Shown: positions 1-14,129, counted from the first letter of the stretch. The stretch is 64,000 nucleotides of DNA from Symbiodinium natans (GCA_905221605.1 CAJNDS010000569.1:408514-472513), one strand, 5' to 3'. The notes: generated from the sequence alone by a model not told the origin. A program made the numbers and translations.

Positions 1-902
1 CTGCGTCAGGAGGGTGGCCAGGCGGCGCAGAACGTCCCCAACTTTTCGCAATGCAACGATCCGGCCTACTCGCACTCCAGCAAGGACGTCGTCAGCAAGC
101 GCACCGTCCATCCCAGGCGTAGGAGCCTGCTGGACAGCAACGCGGCTGCCTCAGAAGGGAGCCGGGCGGGCAAAAGCTCGCCGCGATGGGAAGTGGAGGG
201 TGGGCGGCACTTGCGGAGAGCGCTCCCAAGGCGGCATGCAATAGGGGAACGTACAGCCACGAGTTGGCTGGGCCGATCGGGGCGAGCTAGGCGGGGTCGG
301 TCCTTCAGCTGGTCCATGTGCAGGGACATTCGAGCCAGGACTCGCGGGTGGACCGATCAAGGACGCGTCGGCTGCACCCACCACAGCGGTCGCAGTCGAC
401 CACTGCGTGGGCGCGCACCGGGAGGGCAGAAAGGTCTTTGGATCCGCCGCAAGCTGGGCAATTTTTTTTTCCAGCACGAGCTCGGGCGGCCCCTAACTCA
501 GGGAGTCCATGACATGGACGTTGTTGCGGTCAGGCAGTGGCAGGAAGTCTGTGTCTCCATCCGGGCGACGTGTAGGCACACGGCGGTGGCAACACAGGAG
601 TCGGACGCCCGGCGGAGGGCAGGGCTCAGGCTGTGCGCACCATGGATTCGCCGGAGAGGCTACGGTCGTGTGGCCTGGTCGAAGGTGTGGGCCCACTCTT
701 TGGCGAGCGTCCTCGCGCGTCACGAGGGTTGCATCGACCGCGAGCTACGCGCCGTGCCACCTCGTCCGACATGGGCAGCACGGCGAAAACTCTGGCGCTC
801 TAACCGTTGCATATGAGGCACTTCCATACCGGCACGATTCGTGACAGCGGAGAAAACCTGCCAACACGTTACACTTGAACTGGAAAGCTCGTCGTGCGTC
901 AT
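1..902. other. No recognisable gene
   Basis: Open frames occur on both strands but overlap one another, are rich in Arg, Ser and Pro, and show no domain I recognise. The sequence is not an evident copy of the tandem unit that starts near 903. It is either intergenic or contains short exons I cannot identify. Confidence 0.5.
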
Positions 903-1628
903 TTAACGTGTTGTCGCTATGCCAACGGTAAGAGTACTTTTACGTTCACACAGCCTGTCTTCTGGAGTCACAGGGCATAGGAGTTTGCAGGCCATGAAGC
1001 TGAATGGTGGCAAAGGGCAACAAGCCATTTCCCAGTTCGCACATGAAACATCATAAACATCTCTCAGTATCCCTCAATGCTCTGAGTTTTTGCGGCGACT
1101 CTGTGCAAGGACTGCCTGTGGCTCTCTCAAAATGCAATGCCTACGACAAGTTAATTTACGAAGCAACAAATCCTGCACACTCGACTTCTCTTTGAATGAT
1201 TGACAGAGAAAGGAGTGCTACACACAGCACTGGTTGACATCTAGCCTGTCCCTGACATCACCAAAGCATCTGCCAAGTTTTCAGCACATCCTCTTGAAAT
1301 GAATGCTAGATGAAGGAGTGTCATCCCTTTATTCAGCAGCGGCTCCCTCCGGTTGCTCAAGATGCATGTATGTAGAAAGATCAGACGTATGCCGAATGAA
1401 GGCTGTTCTTTCCGCTTTGGCAAGGGCAGGGCATGTGTAGCCCTGAAACAGGCTCTTGTCATTCATGGGTTCCGACTGCTGTTCTATGCATGCATTTTGA
1501 AATCCTCAGCCATAAATGGCCATAAAAGGCACAAGGAACAGTGCCCAACCGTGCGGTGCGCAAGCCTCTACAATCCTTTACGGAACTGCACAGGCGGACC
1601 TTGGCAGAAGCCTTGGCCAACAAGACCA

Positions 1629-2006
1629 TCAGTACCCGCTGCTCATCAAGAAGTCGGCCATGTACTTCACCTTCTCGCGGCAATCGGCCGGCGATTCCCC
1701 CTCATCATAATTGCCGAGGACAATTGCTGCAGTGCTCCAAGAGATGAAGCAACCGCCTCCTCCCCCCTTGGCCTTGCCAGCGATGTGCTCACGGTCGGCC
1801 GCAATAACCATGTACGGCTTCCCATTGATTGTCAGCCCGAACAACCTAGATGCATCGAAGTCTTCAACGTACTGGGAGAGGACACCCATCTCCTCGGATT
1901 TCGGAGTATCGCCTGTAGTGCACCAGATATTAGAGTTTCCTCCGAAGATCGTGGCGCTGCGCATGGAAAGAGCCAAGTTGTCGCAATAGTCCTGCCAGGC
2001 ACCTTG
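1629..2006 (-). CDS. Profilin, last exon (array copy 1)
   Basis: This exon encodes about 125 residues resembling profilin, the small actin-monomer-binding protein. It starts with a Trp-Gln-Asp-Tyr segment, as at profilin N-termini, followed by IFGGNSNIW, a GLTINGKPYMVI strand and a Gly-rich loop. It ends with a C-terminal helix reading MADFLMSSGY and then a stop, close to the 'YL..SGY' end of alveolate profilins. A CAG acceptor just before 2006 marks the likely 5' edge. No ATG lies in frame there, so the first codons must sit in an upstream exon I could not place. The domain length fits a complete profilin core. Confidence is good for the family and lower for the exact 5' end. Confidence 0.75.
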   Translation of the reverse strand, partial: QGAWQDYCDNLALSMRSATIFGGNSNIWCTTGDTPKSEEMGVLSQYVEDFDASRLFGLTINGKPYMVIAADREHIAGKAKGGGGGCFISWSTAAIVLGNYDEGESPADCREKVKYMADFLMSSGY

Positions 2007-3095
2007 CTGACGGGAACGGTTCACATCGTGCTGGAGCAGCGTAGAAGCATCTCCTGACGAATGGTCAGGTCATGTCTGGCTTGGGCTTGGAGAGAACAAA
2101 AACAATGAGAGGCTCCTGTTGTTTCACAGAGCTCATCGTTACCGTGGATGAGTACCGAGAGGCATGAAAGCAAGATCCACAACGTCATTCCTGAAGTCGA
2201 GCAGTGCTTCGCAGTGCTTCTACGCATACTAAGCACCGTTCTGAGATGCGCCCAAGGCACGTGGAAACTCGAGGGGGCAGCGTGCGGACAAAGCTAAGGC
2301 AGCTAAGAAAGAGCAAACACGCTGAGGCGCGGCAGCAAGCATGATTTGCTACAGCGGGGTACTGAAGATTTCACGTGTACCCGCTATGCCAACGGTGAGA
2401 GTACTTTTACGTTCACACAGCCTGTCTTCTGGAGTCACAGGGCATAGGAGTTTGCAGGCCATGAAGCTGAATGGTGGCAAAGGGCAACAAGCCATTTCCC
2501 AGTTCGCACATGAAACATCATAAACATCTCTCAGTATCCCTCAATGCTCTGAGTTTTTGCGGCGACTCTGTGCAAGGACTGCCTGTGGCTCTCTCAAAAT
2601 GCAATGCCTACGACAAGTTAATTTACGAAGCAACAAATCCTGCACACTCGACTTCTCTTTGAATGATTGACAGAGAAAGGAGTGCTACACACAGCACTGG
2701 TTGACATCTAGCCTGTCCCTGACATCACCAAAGCATCTGCCAAGTTTTCAGCACATCCTCTTGAAATGAATGCTAGATGAAGGAGTGTCATCCCTTTATT
2801 CAGCAGCGGCTCCCTCCGGTTGCTCAAGATGCATGTATGTAGAAAGATCAGACGTATGCCGAATGAAGGCTGTTCTTTCCGCTTTGGCAAGGGCAGGGCA
2901 TGTGTAGCCCTGAAACAGGCTCTTGTCATTCATGGGTTCCGACTGCTGTTCTATGCATGCATTTTGAAATCCTCAGCCATAAATGGCCATAAAAGGCACA
3001 AGGAACAGTGCCCAACCGTGCGGTGCGCAAGCCTCTACAATCCTCTACGGAACTGCACAGGCGGACCTTGGCAGAAGCCTTGGCCAACAAGACCA

Positions 3096-3454
3096 TCAGT
3101 ACCCGCTGCTCATCAAGAAGTCGGCCATGTACTTCACCTTCTCGCGGCAATCGGCCGGCGATTCCCCCTCATCATAATTGCCGAGGACAATTGCTGCAGT
3201 GCTCCAAGAGATGAAGCAACCGCCTCCTCCCCCCTTGGCCTTGCCAGCGATGTGCTCACGGTCGGCCGCAATAACCATGTACGGCTTCCCATTGATTGTC
3301 AGCCCGAACAACCTAGATGCATCGAAGTCTTCAACGTACTGGGAGAGGACACCCATCTCCTCGGATTTCGGAGTATCGCCTGTAGTGCACCAGATATTAG
3401 AGTTTCCTCCGAAGATCGTGCCAAGTTGTCGCAATAGTCCTGCCAGGCACCTTG
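3096..3454 (-). pseudogene. Profilin exon, array copy 2, broken by a 19-base deletion
   Basis: This is the second copy of the profilin exon and is almost identical to copy 1. The exception is a 19-base segment, present near 1968-1987 in copy 1, that is missing here next to about 3421. The deletion removes codons of the first helix and shifts the frame between the Trp-Gln-Asp-Tyr segment and the rest of the domain. Without an alternative exon boundary no intact profilin can be read. Either this copy is a pseudogene or the deletion is an assembly error in a collapsed array. Confidence 0.7.
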
Positions 3455-4247
3455 CTGACGGGAACGGTTCACATCGTGCTGGAGCAGCGTAGAAGCATCT
3501 CCTGACGAATGGTCAGGTCATGTCTGGCTTGGGCTTGGAGAGAACAAAAACAATGAGAGGCTCCTGTTGTTTCACAGAGCTCATCGTTACCGTGGATGAG
3601 TACCGAGAGGCATGAAAGCAAGATCCACAACGTCATTCCTGAAGTCGAGCAGTGCTTCGCAGTGCTTCTACGCATACTAAGCACCGTTCTGAGATGCGCC
3701 CAAGGCACGTGGAAACTCGAGGGGGCAGCGTGCGGACAAAGCTAAGGCAGCTAAGAAAGAGCAAACACGCTGAGGCGCGGCAGCAAGCATGATTAGCTAC
3801 AGCGGGGTACTGAAGATTTCACGTGTACCCGCTATGCCAACGGTGAGAGTACTTTTACGTTCACACAGCCTGTCTTCTGGAGTCACAGGGTATAGGAGTT
3901 CGCAGGCCATGAAGCTGAATGGTGGCAAAGGGCAACAAGCCATTTCCCAGTTCGCACATGAAACATCATAAACATCTCTCAGTATCCCTCAATGCTCTGA
4001 GTTTTTGCGGCGACTCTGTGCAAGGACTGCCTGTGGCTCTCTCAAAATGCAATGCCTACGACAAGTTAATTTACGAAGCAAAAAATCCTGCACACTCGAC
4101 TTCTCTTTGAATGATTGACCGAGAAAGCAGTGCTACACGCAGCACTGGTTGACATCTAGCCTGTCCCTGACATCACCAAAGCATCTGCCAGGTTTTCAGC
4201 ACATCCTCTTGAAATGAATGCTAGATGAAGGAGTGTCATCCCTTTAT

Positions 4248-6500
4248 TGGGGCGTCTCGAATATGACTGTGGGGGGGGTCACTACAAAGTCGGTTGGGGC
4301 AGTCGCCCAGCCACACATACCGTCACCTTTCATGGGTCGTGAACAGCAGCGTGAACCAATCAAGCCAGCCAAGATATTTCTTGAAGAATAAGTCAGACCA
4401 ATCCTACATAGAGATTCAAGAACCGTCGCCGCATCAGAAACATTATGCAGCAAGAAACGCTTGTCAGAGTACAATATGCTACAACACAATATGCCTTTCA
4501 GACATCCGCTACAAGCCCATGCCAACACGAATTTCGCACGTGCTTCTTGCACAAGAAACCGCCTAGAACTTGCAGCTAAATCGACAACACATCTCGGAAC
4601 GATTCAGAATATGCAATGAGAACCATGTCTCCATATCATCGTCTTCATGTCTGAACACCTTGATCAACTCTTTTTCGGACCTTTTGCAGCTTCGAGGTCC
4701 TGGCCGCAGCAAGCAGGGCCTCTGGCACGGATAGTTGAAGGGCTTCATCCCACAGCTCAGGTCGATACAGCTACTGCCACAGGCCAGCTGCTACTGCAAA
4801 CCTTCCTACCGCCCAATGCTCCATTCAGACTTGCCCTGCAGTTGCTTGTAGGCACTTTGTTTAGTTTAAGCATTGTATTTTGACTCTGACGACCCAAACA
4901 ACAATGTCGTGGAGCTAATGCTAAATTGCACAGCCTGGAACGGTCAAAACAAGGCAGTCGTTATTCTTTCCCAGAGAAACATGGAGGAACAAATCTCAAA
5001 AGGAAATTTGAGGATGATTTGGTTTAGAAGTATCTTTGCACCTGTGGAAGAGGGGTTTGGGCTAACTGCCGACAAGTTGCGCGAGGAACCCTATGAACAT
5101 GGCCACGAGCTGCAGACGTCGCGTTCCTGCCCAAACTTGGGCACAAGTACCCACGTCGAGTCTACATGAAATGCACTGCTGATCATACGGGGACTTCCGA
5201 CATGAAGGTTTGAATATTGGGGGTCCTTGTCCCTACTATTGGGGTTCTAAAAGGGGGGCACCCCTCTTTTTGCGCAAGGACCCACTTCTACTTCGGAGCA
5301 GGGCCTCTCTGCGAGCATGAGACCAGACAGCCAGTGTTGAAGCTCGCCAGCTAGCCAGACTGGTGGACCAACGATAACGATGCGGTGTAGAGTCTAGGGC
5401 CTATTTAGGGGCTTAGGGTTTCGCGGATTCGCGGCGTGGGTACAAGAAGTCCGGAAAGGAGTTAACCACGACAACGGAGCATCCGCTTCTGTGAACATGC
5501 CAGTTTTTGCCCTAGGAAAGCGACCCTCCACACAAGATACAAGGCGATTGGACTTCTCGATGGGCGAGCCCGATGACGAGCATATCAGGCCACAGAAGCA
5601 GCGCGCGCTATGAATTCCTCTCACAGTCACGGGCTCTTCGAGCAGGGCACGTCCAAACCGTGGGGGCGACTCCACGAGTCCACGGGTCCCCTGCGCGCAG
5701 TCTTGCAACTGCGATCCGGGCCCACAATAAGCGCGTGATGCCGGAGCAAGACTTGAAGTCCACAAATCGGAAGGTTGCTTTCGGTGAGGTTGGGATTGCT
5801 GCATGGAATTGCACAGTGTAGCTGATGAAAGCCATGCGCCGTGGAAACAGGACAGACTTTGACTTTGCGGGCCATCTGTGTAAGGCAGCCAATGCCAAGC
5901 GTTCACGGGCTAGGACGGCTTCATGAGTCCGTGGCCCGTCCCACAATCAATGTCCAGAGATGTCCAGAGGAGAGTGGGCAACCTATTTGCAAGCGAAGGA
6001 TAGGACAGGACAATAGCTGTGACTCCTGCGCCGCTGAGGAAGCGTGCTGCAAAGTGCTCACCGGTGCGGACACAAACATTGTCTTAGGCTGCTGGTATAT
6101 ACATATCGTGCTTTGCACGAGCATGGGATCATGGAAGCAAAAGTGACTTGGCAGACCTGCTCGGAGCGCCAAAGTCGGGCAGGTAACACAATGATGTGGG
6201 GCCCCTTGGCACAATTATGGAGGCCGATTTTTTTCCCGACCAGACAAAGTGCCCCCCCAAGACTGCTACGCCGCTTCGCCTGCTCGCGTGAGAAAGCAAC
6301 AAGCATGTTCTTTACATGCACCCCTTCAGGAACGATCTTGTCTTGCTGACTGGGGCTGAAAAGTGTGCAGAACAGCAGTCGCAGTTAGTCGCTTTGGCCC
6401 CTGGGCAATGGCACAGGGAACGCAAGGAACACCATGAGCTCCCCCGAGTCGCACAGCATCGCTGGGTCTGGGAATTTACTCTCAGTATGCTCTTGAAAGC
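4248..6500. other. Intergenic stretch with one duplicated block at about 4370-4770
   Basis: No gene is convincing here. About 4370-4770 is clearly related to 18380-18770 in the same orientation. On the minus strand both copies keep a short frame around ELIKVFRHE or ELVKLFRHE followed by Asp/His-Asp-Met-Glu, which might be the tail exon of an unidentified gene. The remainder, including the G-rich stretch near 5210-5280, shows no feature I can name. Confidence 0.45.
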
Positions 6501-9500
6501 TCACCCTCATGAGACATAATGCCGAGATGAAATGGACACGGACCTGATTCTACTTCCTCACCGGCTCTCATGCAGGCGTTTCCATTCTGGCCAGCTTTCG
6601 CCTTCGAAAGACTTAGCCGCCTGCTGGCTTTGACTGGGACTGCAGCAAGAAACTGCAGCGAACATGCTTGGACCATTGAAACTGGGCTCCGCAAGGGGCA
6701 GCAATGTATCGCAAATCCTGTCGCTCCTGGCGACGTTGTGACAAACTCCTTCTGAAAGTTCACAAGAACTGGGAAAAACAGATCTGCGGGCCTTGCTGGA
6801 CTCGGGCTGAGTGGAGGAAATGCGGAGCACACTGGCTGCCGAAAAGAGTCTTGAATGGCAAATTATGGGCAAACTCTGCAAGCTGGCGAAGAACATTGGC
6901 GAGTCGCGGAGCACTTCAAAATTCCACAAGGCTCCAGCACCATCAGTGAGTTGTTGCGTTCCATTGAGGACATTTGCAGCAATAGGAACCGTGCTGCCGA
7001 AGTCCACACATCCACAACTGGTAAGACAGATCTGCATGCGCTGCTTGGCTGAGATTGGGTCGAGGAGTTGCGGAGTGCATTCGTGAATCGCCCACCGCAA
7101 CTCTTGAAAGTCACTTGAGATGCAGAGGCTGGGCAGCCTTTGCAGGACGAGGGTCGAAACAATGCGGGAACACAGAGCAGAATTTCAGAATCCCAACAGT
7201 TTCCAACAACGTCAAGAGGATGGCGTATTTAGAGGCACTTGAAGCAATGCAAGAGCTGAAGCCTTGTGCTCCTTGCGCTGACGGGTGGTGCTGCTGACGT
7301 CCATGCTGCCAGGTGGGAGAGATCTGCATGGTTCATTGGTCTCGGCCTGGGATTTTTGTTAGAAAGTGCAAAGGGTCCAAGTACCTATGTAGTTACTATG
7401 ATGTTGCTATGTAGTCCCTTTTGGGGCTTAAGTTTCTACTGGGTACGTGGACCCTTTGGGCAAGTCTTGGATCCGAGAAGCTCGCTCGCGGCTTTGCAGC
7501 ATGCACACGAGTCGGGATCACGGAACAGGAGAACTTCACACCTCCACACATGTAGCCAACCAGCAAACTGTCAAACGCATCTGAAGGCAGCGCAGCAGTA
7601 GAAGGGCCAGCTGGAACTGGATGACCCTTGCGGCGTTGAGGACGTGAGCTGCCGAGGTCAACCTGTTCACGGCCGCCCGGTAGGACCAATCCACATGCTT
7701 TGCATGCTTTGCTGGCCGGAACTGAGATTATGACATCTGGGCTGACCCGTGCAGCCTGCACGAGGAACATCACGAGCGGGTCACTGTAGGGGTTCAACAA
7801 TCCATCATGTTCATCTGGCGGCTTGGCAGTTGATCTCTTCACTCCTTACTGAGTCTAGGGGAGTGGCCAGGCCAGGAGGGGATGGAGGGGTTCGTGGGAA
7901 GTGAATCTGGACCCATTCTCGGGATCGGTCATCAAGGAAGGTTCCAGGACTTTGCCACGACGTGTCTGCCTACAACTCTGCAGGCCCCTTTCTCAGCCCA
8001 CCCCACTGTGGAGTAAACAGGTCCTGGAAATCGGTGGCATCCACAGTGGCCCCCCATCCCAAAGACCTATTGTTCCAGAGGAATGTTGCAATGCAGGAGC
8101 CTGGAACTTTTGGAATCTTGTACCGCTGAACAGCCACTCTGCTGCAGAGGAGTTGCGGAGTGCGCCACCAGCAAGGATCCCAAGGATCCCTGAATCCCCT
8201 GAATGACAGAGCCTGGGCAAACCTTGCGGGCTGGCTGCATGGAACGAGGGGGGATCACAGACAGGAAGTGCTTCACGACTCCACATGGCTCCAGAAAAAT
8301 CAGCAAAATGGCAAATGCATCTGCATTTGCAACAATGCAAAAGCCCAGGTGCACATCGTGCTGCTGACGCCCACATGTCCGCACCAGCCTGGCGAGGCGA
8401 AGCCGCGTGTGTTCGGGCTGGGAATGTGGCAAGGGGCCGCGGTGGTGGAGCTGCAGCAAGAATTCTTGTGTTCTTCAATCGCGAAAGCTGGGCTGACCTT
8501 GCAGACCTCGCAGGCTGCCCTCCGCGAGGAACATAACAGGGCTCGAATCGGGGTTATTCATCAAGGCTACAAGAATGATTCAACAATCCGTCACATTCGT
8601 CAGAAGAGCTCGGCAACAATGCCAAAGGCAGCTGGAACCTTCGGCTCCGTGTCCGGACGAAGAGCCAGACTGCCAAAGTCGTCTTCGAAGGGGATTGCAG
8701 AGAACTACGAAGTGTGCGTGCCGCAACAAAAGGCTCCTGAATGGGAGAAGCTGGGAAGATCTGGCTGACTGCACGACACACATAATGACAGGGGCTCAGA
8801 GAAAAGTTGAGCTTCACCAATCCACAATGCTGCACCCAATCAATCTGAAAGCAGTGCAGTGCAAGCACCAGCCGGTTTTTTGTGATCCTTGCGGCATCAA
8901 GGAACCGTGATGGCCCAAGTCTGCGAAGACACACCCTGGTGAAACGGGTCTGTGTGCCTTGCTGTGTTGGGATACAGGGTCGGGGTTGCGCAGCACAGCT
9001 GCGCACTTCCATCACAGCAGCTTGGCAGACTAGAGTGGCAGGACGTGTATACTGGGGTCGGGCTTCAGATGTTGGATTAATTCGTGGCGCCAGAAGAGGG
9101 AGCCCTGAGAGAGCAGCATCCTCTGCGACGTTTGCGGCCTACACAAGCCAGCTCTTCCACGCTGGATAGACATGATAGAAGCCTTGCAGCTCCCACATCA
9201 GCAGCTCCGGATACAGACTTGGGGGCAAATACAGACTTGGGCCGCAGTCCATCCTGTTCATGCGAGCATAAGTAGGCCTTATGCAGATGATTGCACATGA
9301 TTCTTGAAGAGTGGTGGGAGAGCGCCGCCAGAAGTCCACACCAGGTGCTTGGAGGAGCACGCAAAATCGTTTCGCACGACATGCGGAATGACAGGAAGGA
9401 CGAACTTCACGACTCCACAAGGCTGCAACACATTAAGCATCAGTCACGAAGTATCCGACGGCAATTACAGCAGGCTGGAATCTTGCACTGCTGAGAGTCC

Positions 9501-12500
9501 CTGCTTCTACCACAGGCGCTTCGAGAGGCCGAGCTGAATGCTTTTCCGAGTGCTCTGCTTGCGGCCAGCAGCTGGGAAGTGCCGCGGCAACTGCTCCGAT
9601 GGCGAAACCTGGGCTTTCAAACGCTGGCTGCACGACCAGCAGAGCGAAGGGTGACAAGACAGGAGCACTGAAACGACTCCACGAGGCAGCAACCAACCAG
9701 CATTTTGTCACACTTGCCCAGGCACTTGTGGTAGTGCAGAACCAGACCTGTTGCTCCTTGCGAAGTCATGGAGAAGCACTGCCAGCGGTTCGTAAGGGAC
9801 ACTCGCAAAAACAGGGCTGAACACTTTGCTGAGTGCAGATTTGATTGTGGTGAGCCGTTAGGTAGTGTAACTACAGCAAGCTCTATCTGATGGCGAAAGC
9901 TGGGCTGACTTCGGCGGCACGACGAACAAAATGAGGGGGCATTACAAAAGTGAGAACCTTCACGACACCTCAGACTCCACAAATCTGCAACCAACCAGGA
10001 TATCGTCGCACTTGCCCGGGCATTTGCAACCAAGCACCGGATGAAATCCGGTTGAACCTTGCAAACCTGTGGAAGAGCTGTGCTGCTGACCATTCAGAGT
10101 GCCCAGAGTGCCCGCAGAGACTTGAACATCTTGACAGTTTGCGGGGCCCGGCCGGGCTTGCCGCTAGGCGGCAGGGGCTGCGCGGGCTTGGCGGGAATGC
10201 ACGAGAGACGCAAGTGATCACAGAACTTCACAACCGCACAAGGCTTCAATGAATCGTTTTAAGCACAATCACATTATTTCAGTGCAAGTGCATCAGGAGA
10301 ACGACAGAGACTGAGCAAGAGAACTTAGTCACTTAGACTGCGGTCGCGGCATTGCGACGAAGAGAGCTGTTGCGGTGCGAAAAGAGTTTCGCAGCGTGAG
10401 AGCTGCTGCTGCAAGTGCATGTGAGCGGCTGCCTGGGACGTCAGTGAGGAGACTTGCCTCTGTGCCGCTACGTGGCTACGTATATAATCTTCTTCAATCG
10501 CAGAATCTGGGCAGACTTGGCTCACTTGCCCACACGGAACAAGGGATAATCACAGAACGAAAGGGCTTCATGACTCCAAAAGTCTGCGATAAATCACCCA
10601 CAGGGTCACATTCGTCGGAAGGCAGAGGCGGGAGCGAACTAAGATTCTCTCATGGCCACCGCTGAGGAGGAGCCGTGCTGAAGGAAGTCCAGAAAGCGGC
10701 TGGAGGAGAGAATTCGTGGGCATGGGGATTGCTATCGAAGGTCGTGTGACGTTAGCAACTGCGGTATTCGAAATTGGGGCCGACTTCACCGACCAATCTC
10801 GCGCACATCAAAATGGCGGGGTGGTCTCAGGAAGACTTCATGAACCCCCCATGCAGCAGGGGTGGGAAGCGGGTGAAAACACCGAATGACTTCACCGACG
10901 TGTGCAGGAAATTAGGAGCACGGGGCTACGTGTAAAGCTGGATTCACAGACTGACTGGAATGCGCATGCGCGAGCACACAGCAACTTCTTGCAACCAGCC
11001 GACACAAAACGCAGATGGAAGCTGATATCTTTAAACCCACCCATGCACACCTGGCGGTGCCATCTCGCACATGCCTCTAGGAATCTATTTCCAGAGGGTT
11101 GGGGTGTGATCTTCCTAAGCCAGAGAAAATGCCTAGAAAAAACTGTCCAGATCTCATATGCCCACTCTGCGTTTTCGCAGCAACAGGTGACATCTCAGCC
11201 ACACTCTGACATGGCACGCGGGAGGGAATGCACTTGCTCCTGGTGCCTCTAAGGGACCACTCTTCCGATGCTTCCGATGCTTCCGATACTAGCAGGCTTG
11301 AGAGACGAGTTCAAACGATGCTACGTCTGGGATTTCTGCAAGGACCCGACTTTGCGTGCAGGCTGCACGAGGCACATATGGAGGGGAACCTGCAGAACAG
11401 CTCCACTTTATGCATCTGCAATGCTAACCATACAAACTGACTCACGCATTCCTCTGAGGCATTTGCAGCAGCTCGCGAGAGTCTAGATGGAATGCTTTAA
11501 CTCCCTGAACAATGAGATATCCTTGCGGCTTGCTGCGCGCGGCTGGAAAGGCAGCAAGGGATGGCAGGATGCAGCAGGGGCAAGTGTTCACATCGCGGGA
11601 TATGGGCAGACTGCGCAGGCTGCTTGCATGCATCAAACAAAACATGGAAACCACAAGACAAGGCGGCGTCATGAATCCACCATGCCGACATCACCGTTTA
11701 TCACAAGCATTCATCCGGGACAGTTCAAGCACGCGCAACCGAATGGAATCTTTATGCTTCTTGCGTCTCTGAGAAGCTGTCCTTCTGGAAGTCCACAAGA
11801 GCAGCCAGGAGAGACAGATCGGATCACCTTGCTGGGCGGCAAGACATTGCAGACGCCTGCAGGTATTCCTGTTGACGCGCAAAATGGGCAGACTATGCAG
11901 GCTGGCTTCGTGATTGCAGGCTGGAAGCATGATTTGCAGGCTGGCTGCATGAGGCACGCACAGAGGCGAACTCATAGAACAGGAGAAGTTCACGGCTCCA
12001 CAAGGCTGCGGCCATCAAACCATCACGTGCATCTGAGTGTGATCTTTGTGGCAATAAGAAGAGGTGTGCTGCTGTAGCCCGCTCGCGCAGACCTGTCTGC
12101 TGGGACCGATCTGCATGCCGCGCGTAGCGCACCTGTAGCAAGTTTTCTCGGATCGCAGGAGCCGGGCAGACTGTGCAGGCTGGTCACAGGAGGTGGCGAA
12201 TGCACGAAAGGATGTCACAAAACAGCAGAACTTCACAACTCCATAAGGTTGCAACCAACCATGGGACTGTCAGCTTCATCTGAAGGCCAGGCAGCGCTGC
12301 AAGAGCCAACTGGAACCCTGTCCTCCTCGCGGCATTGAGGAACCGTGCTGCCAAAGTCCACACGTCCACGCCCGCCTGGTGAGACAGATCCATGGACTGC
12401 GATTGCCACAAGGGGCTGCGAAGTGTAGCTGCCACAAGAACTTTCGCATTTTTGAACTGCGAAAACTGGGCTGACCTGCACGAGGAACAAAACAAGAGGG

Positions 12501-12540
12501 CTACGATACTGATACAGCAATCCGTCACATTCACCTGCGG

Positions 12541-13330
12541 ACATATGCAACAAGGCAAGAGCCAGGTTCAGTGCAACGTTGCGATCCTTTCGGCATTCAC
12601 CGTGCGGCTGATACATACATCCACACCTGCCTGGAGAGACCACTTGTCCACACCCTCCTGGTAAGACTGATCCGCATACCTTGCTGGGTTGGACTGAGAT
12701 TGTCACACGGGGCTGGAGGGTGTTGCTGCAGCAAGTATTCTGGCACTCTTGAATGTTGCAACCTGGGCTGACTTTGCAGGCTGCCAGTGCCAGAAACATA
12801 ATGAGGGTCACAGCTCAACCAGGCTAGAAGATTGATTCAGGAACCCATCACATCATTTCAAGGCCTTAAAACATCTGCCACGCCATCAAAGGCCGGCCAG
12901 AGCCGCACCGCAGCGAGGCGAGGAAAGACCAAGCGCACTGGCTGAAGGGCAGAATCTGTGCCAGACTTGGCGGGCTGGGAACGAGGGGGCATCACGGGAC
13001 AGGAGCACTTCACAACTCCACATGGTTCCATGAAAATCAACCACTTGTCACGTTCAGCGGACATGTGCAACAATGCAAGAGCCAGGTTCAATGCAACGCT
13101 GCGATCCTTTCGGCATTCGCCGTGCTGCCAAGATATATACGTCCACACCTGCCTGGAGAGACCACTTGTCCACACCCTCCTGGTAAGACTGATCCGCATA
13201 CCTTGCTGGGTTGGACTGAGATTGTGGCACGGGGCTGGAGGCTGTTGCTGCAGCAAGTATTCTGGCATTCTTGAATGTTGCAACCTGGGCTGACTTTGCA
13301 AGCTGCCTGCGCCAGAAACATAATGAGGAT
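12541..13330. repeat. Local duplication with a period of about 520 bases
   Basis: About 12541-12810 and 13061-13330 match closely. Shared landmarks GCCAGGTTCA, TTTCGGCATTC and a CTGCAGCAAGTATTCTGG segment are all displaced by 520 bases. The identity is much higher than between other units of the surrounding degenerate array, so the duplication is younger than the array. Confidence 0.8.
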
Positions 13331-14129
13331 CACAGCTCAACAAAGCCAAAATTGTGATTCAAATAGCCCATCACATCATCTCAAGGCATTTGCGACGGCA
13401 CCAAAGGCCGGCTGGAATCTTCGGATTCTTGCCGCACTGATGCAGAGCCGCACTGCCGAACTCTACACGCTAAAGGCGGGCTGCGGCGCGAGGCGAGGAA
13501 ATATCAAGCACACTGGCTGCAAGAAGAGCTTTTGAAGGGTAGAAGCTGAGTTTTCGCTCTTCAAAACCCTGTGCCGACGTTGCACGAGACACAAAACGAG
13601 GGATCATCGAAAAGGAGAACGTCACGACTCCACATGTCCACAACCAATCAAATATCTGTCACTTCATGGCAGCTGCAGAACCTTGCCACCTGCCCTTTCG
13701 GAGCCGTTCTGCCCATGTTCACACAACGGACAAACCTGAATGCTTGCAGAGCGCCTCTGAGGTTGCCGCGAGTGCTGGGTGGTATACACAGAACGGGGGA
13801 CCACAGAAATTGAGAACTTCGTGATTCCACCAAGCTGTGACCAATCAGGCATCAGTCACATTTGCCTGTGAGCCTAAGTAGGGGTATGTCGCGCTGTCCC
13901 GCCCCCAGCCTCTCTTTCATGCGTTTGTCGCGCCCGGCTGTGTCATACGTGTGTCGCAAGCTTGCCGCGGGCTCCCAAATTCGCAGGAGGGTGGCAAGGA
14001 TGGGCTTGTCGCGGAGGTTTGTCGCGCGGAGACTTGTCGCAAGAAGAATGGCCTCGTTACAAACCCTATGTCGCCAAAACACGCGAGGGCCCTGTTGCGT
14101 ACCCTGGACTTTTGACTCGCAGCCATTAT

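Larger units (their letters stand above)
903..4247. repeat. Tandem array of about 2.3 units, 1.45-1.47 kb each, carrying profilin
   Basis: Three head-to-tail units are visible: about 903-2369, 2370-3817 and 3818-4247. Unit 2 matches unit 1 almost base for base apart from a few substitutions and a 19-base deletion, which makes it 1,448 rather than 1,467 bases. Unit 3 keeps only about the first 430 bases and ends abruptly at 4247, where the sequence changes to an unrelated stretch. Each full unit contains one minus-strand profilin exon, so transcription runs from unit 2 into unit 1. Near identity implies recent duplication or homogenisation. Tandem arrays of housekeeping genes are well known in dinoflagellates. 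Confidence 0.93.

Noticed and set aside
193-816. 207-codon plus-strand open frame at the window start
   Set aside because: Arg-rich, overlapped by frames on both strands, and no motif.
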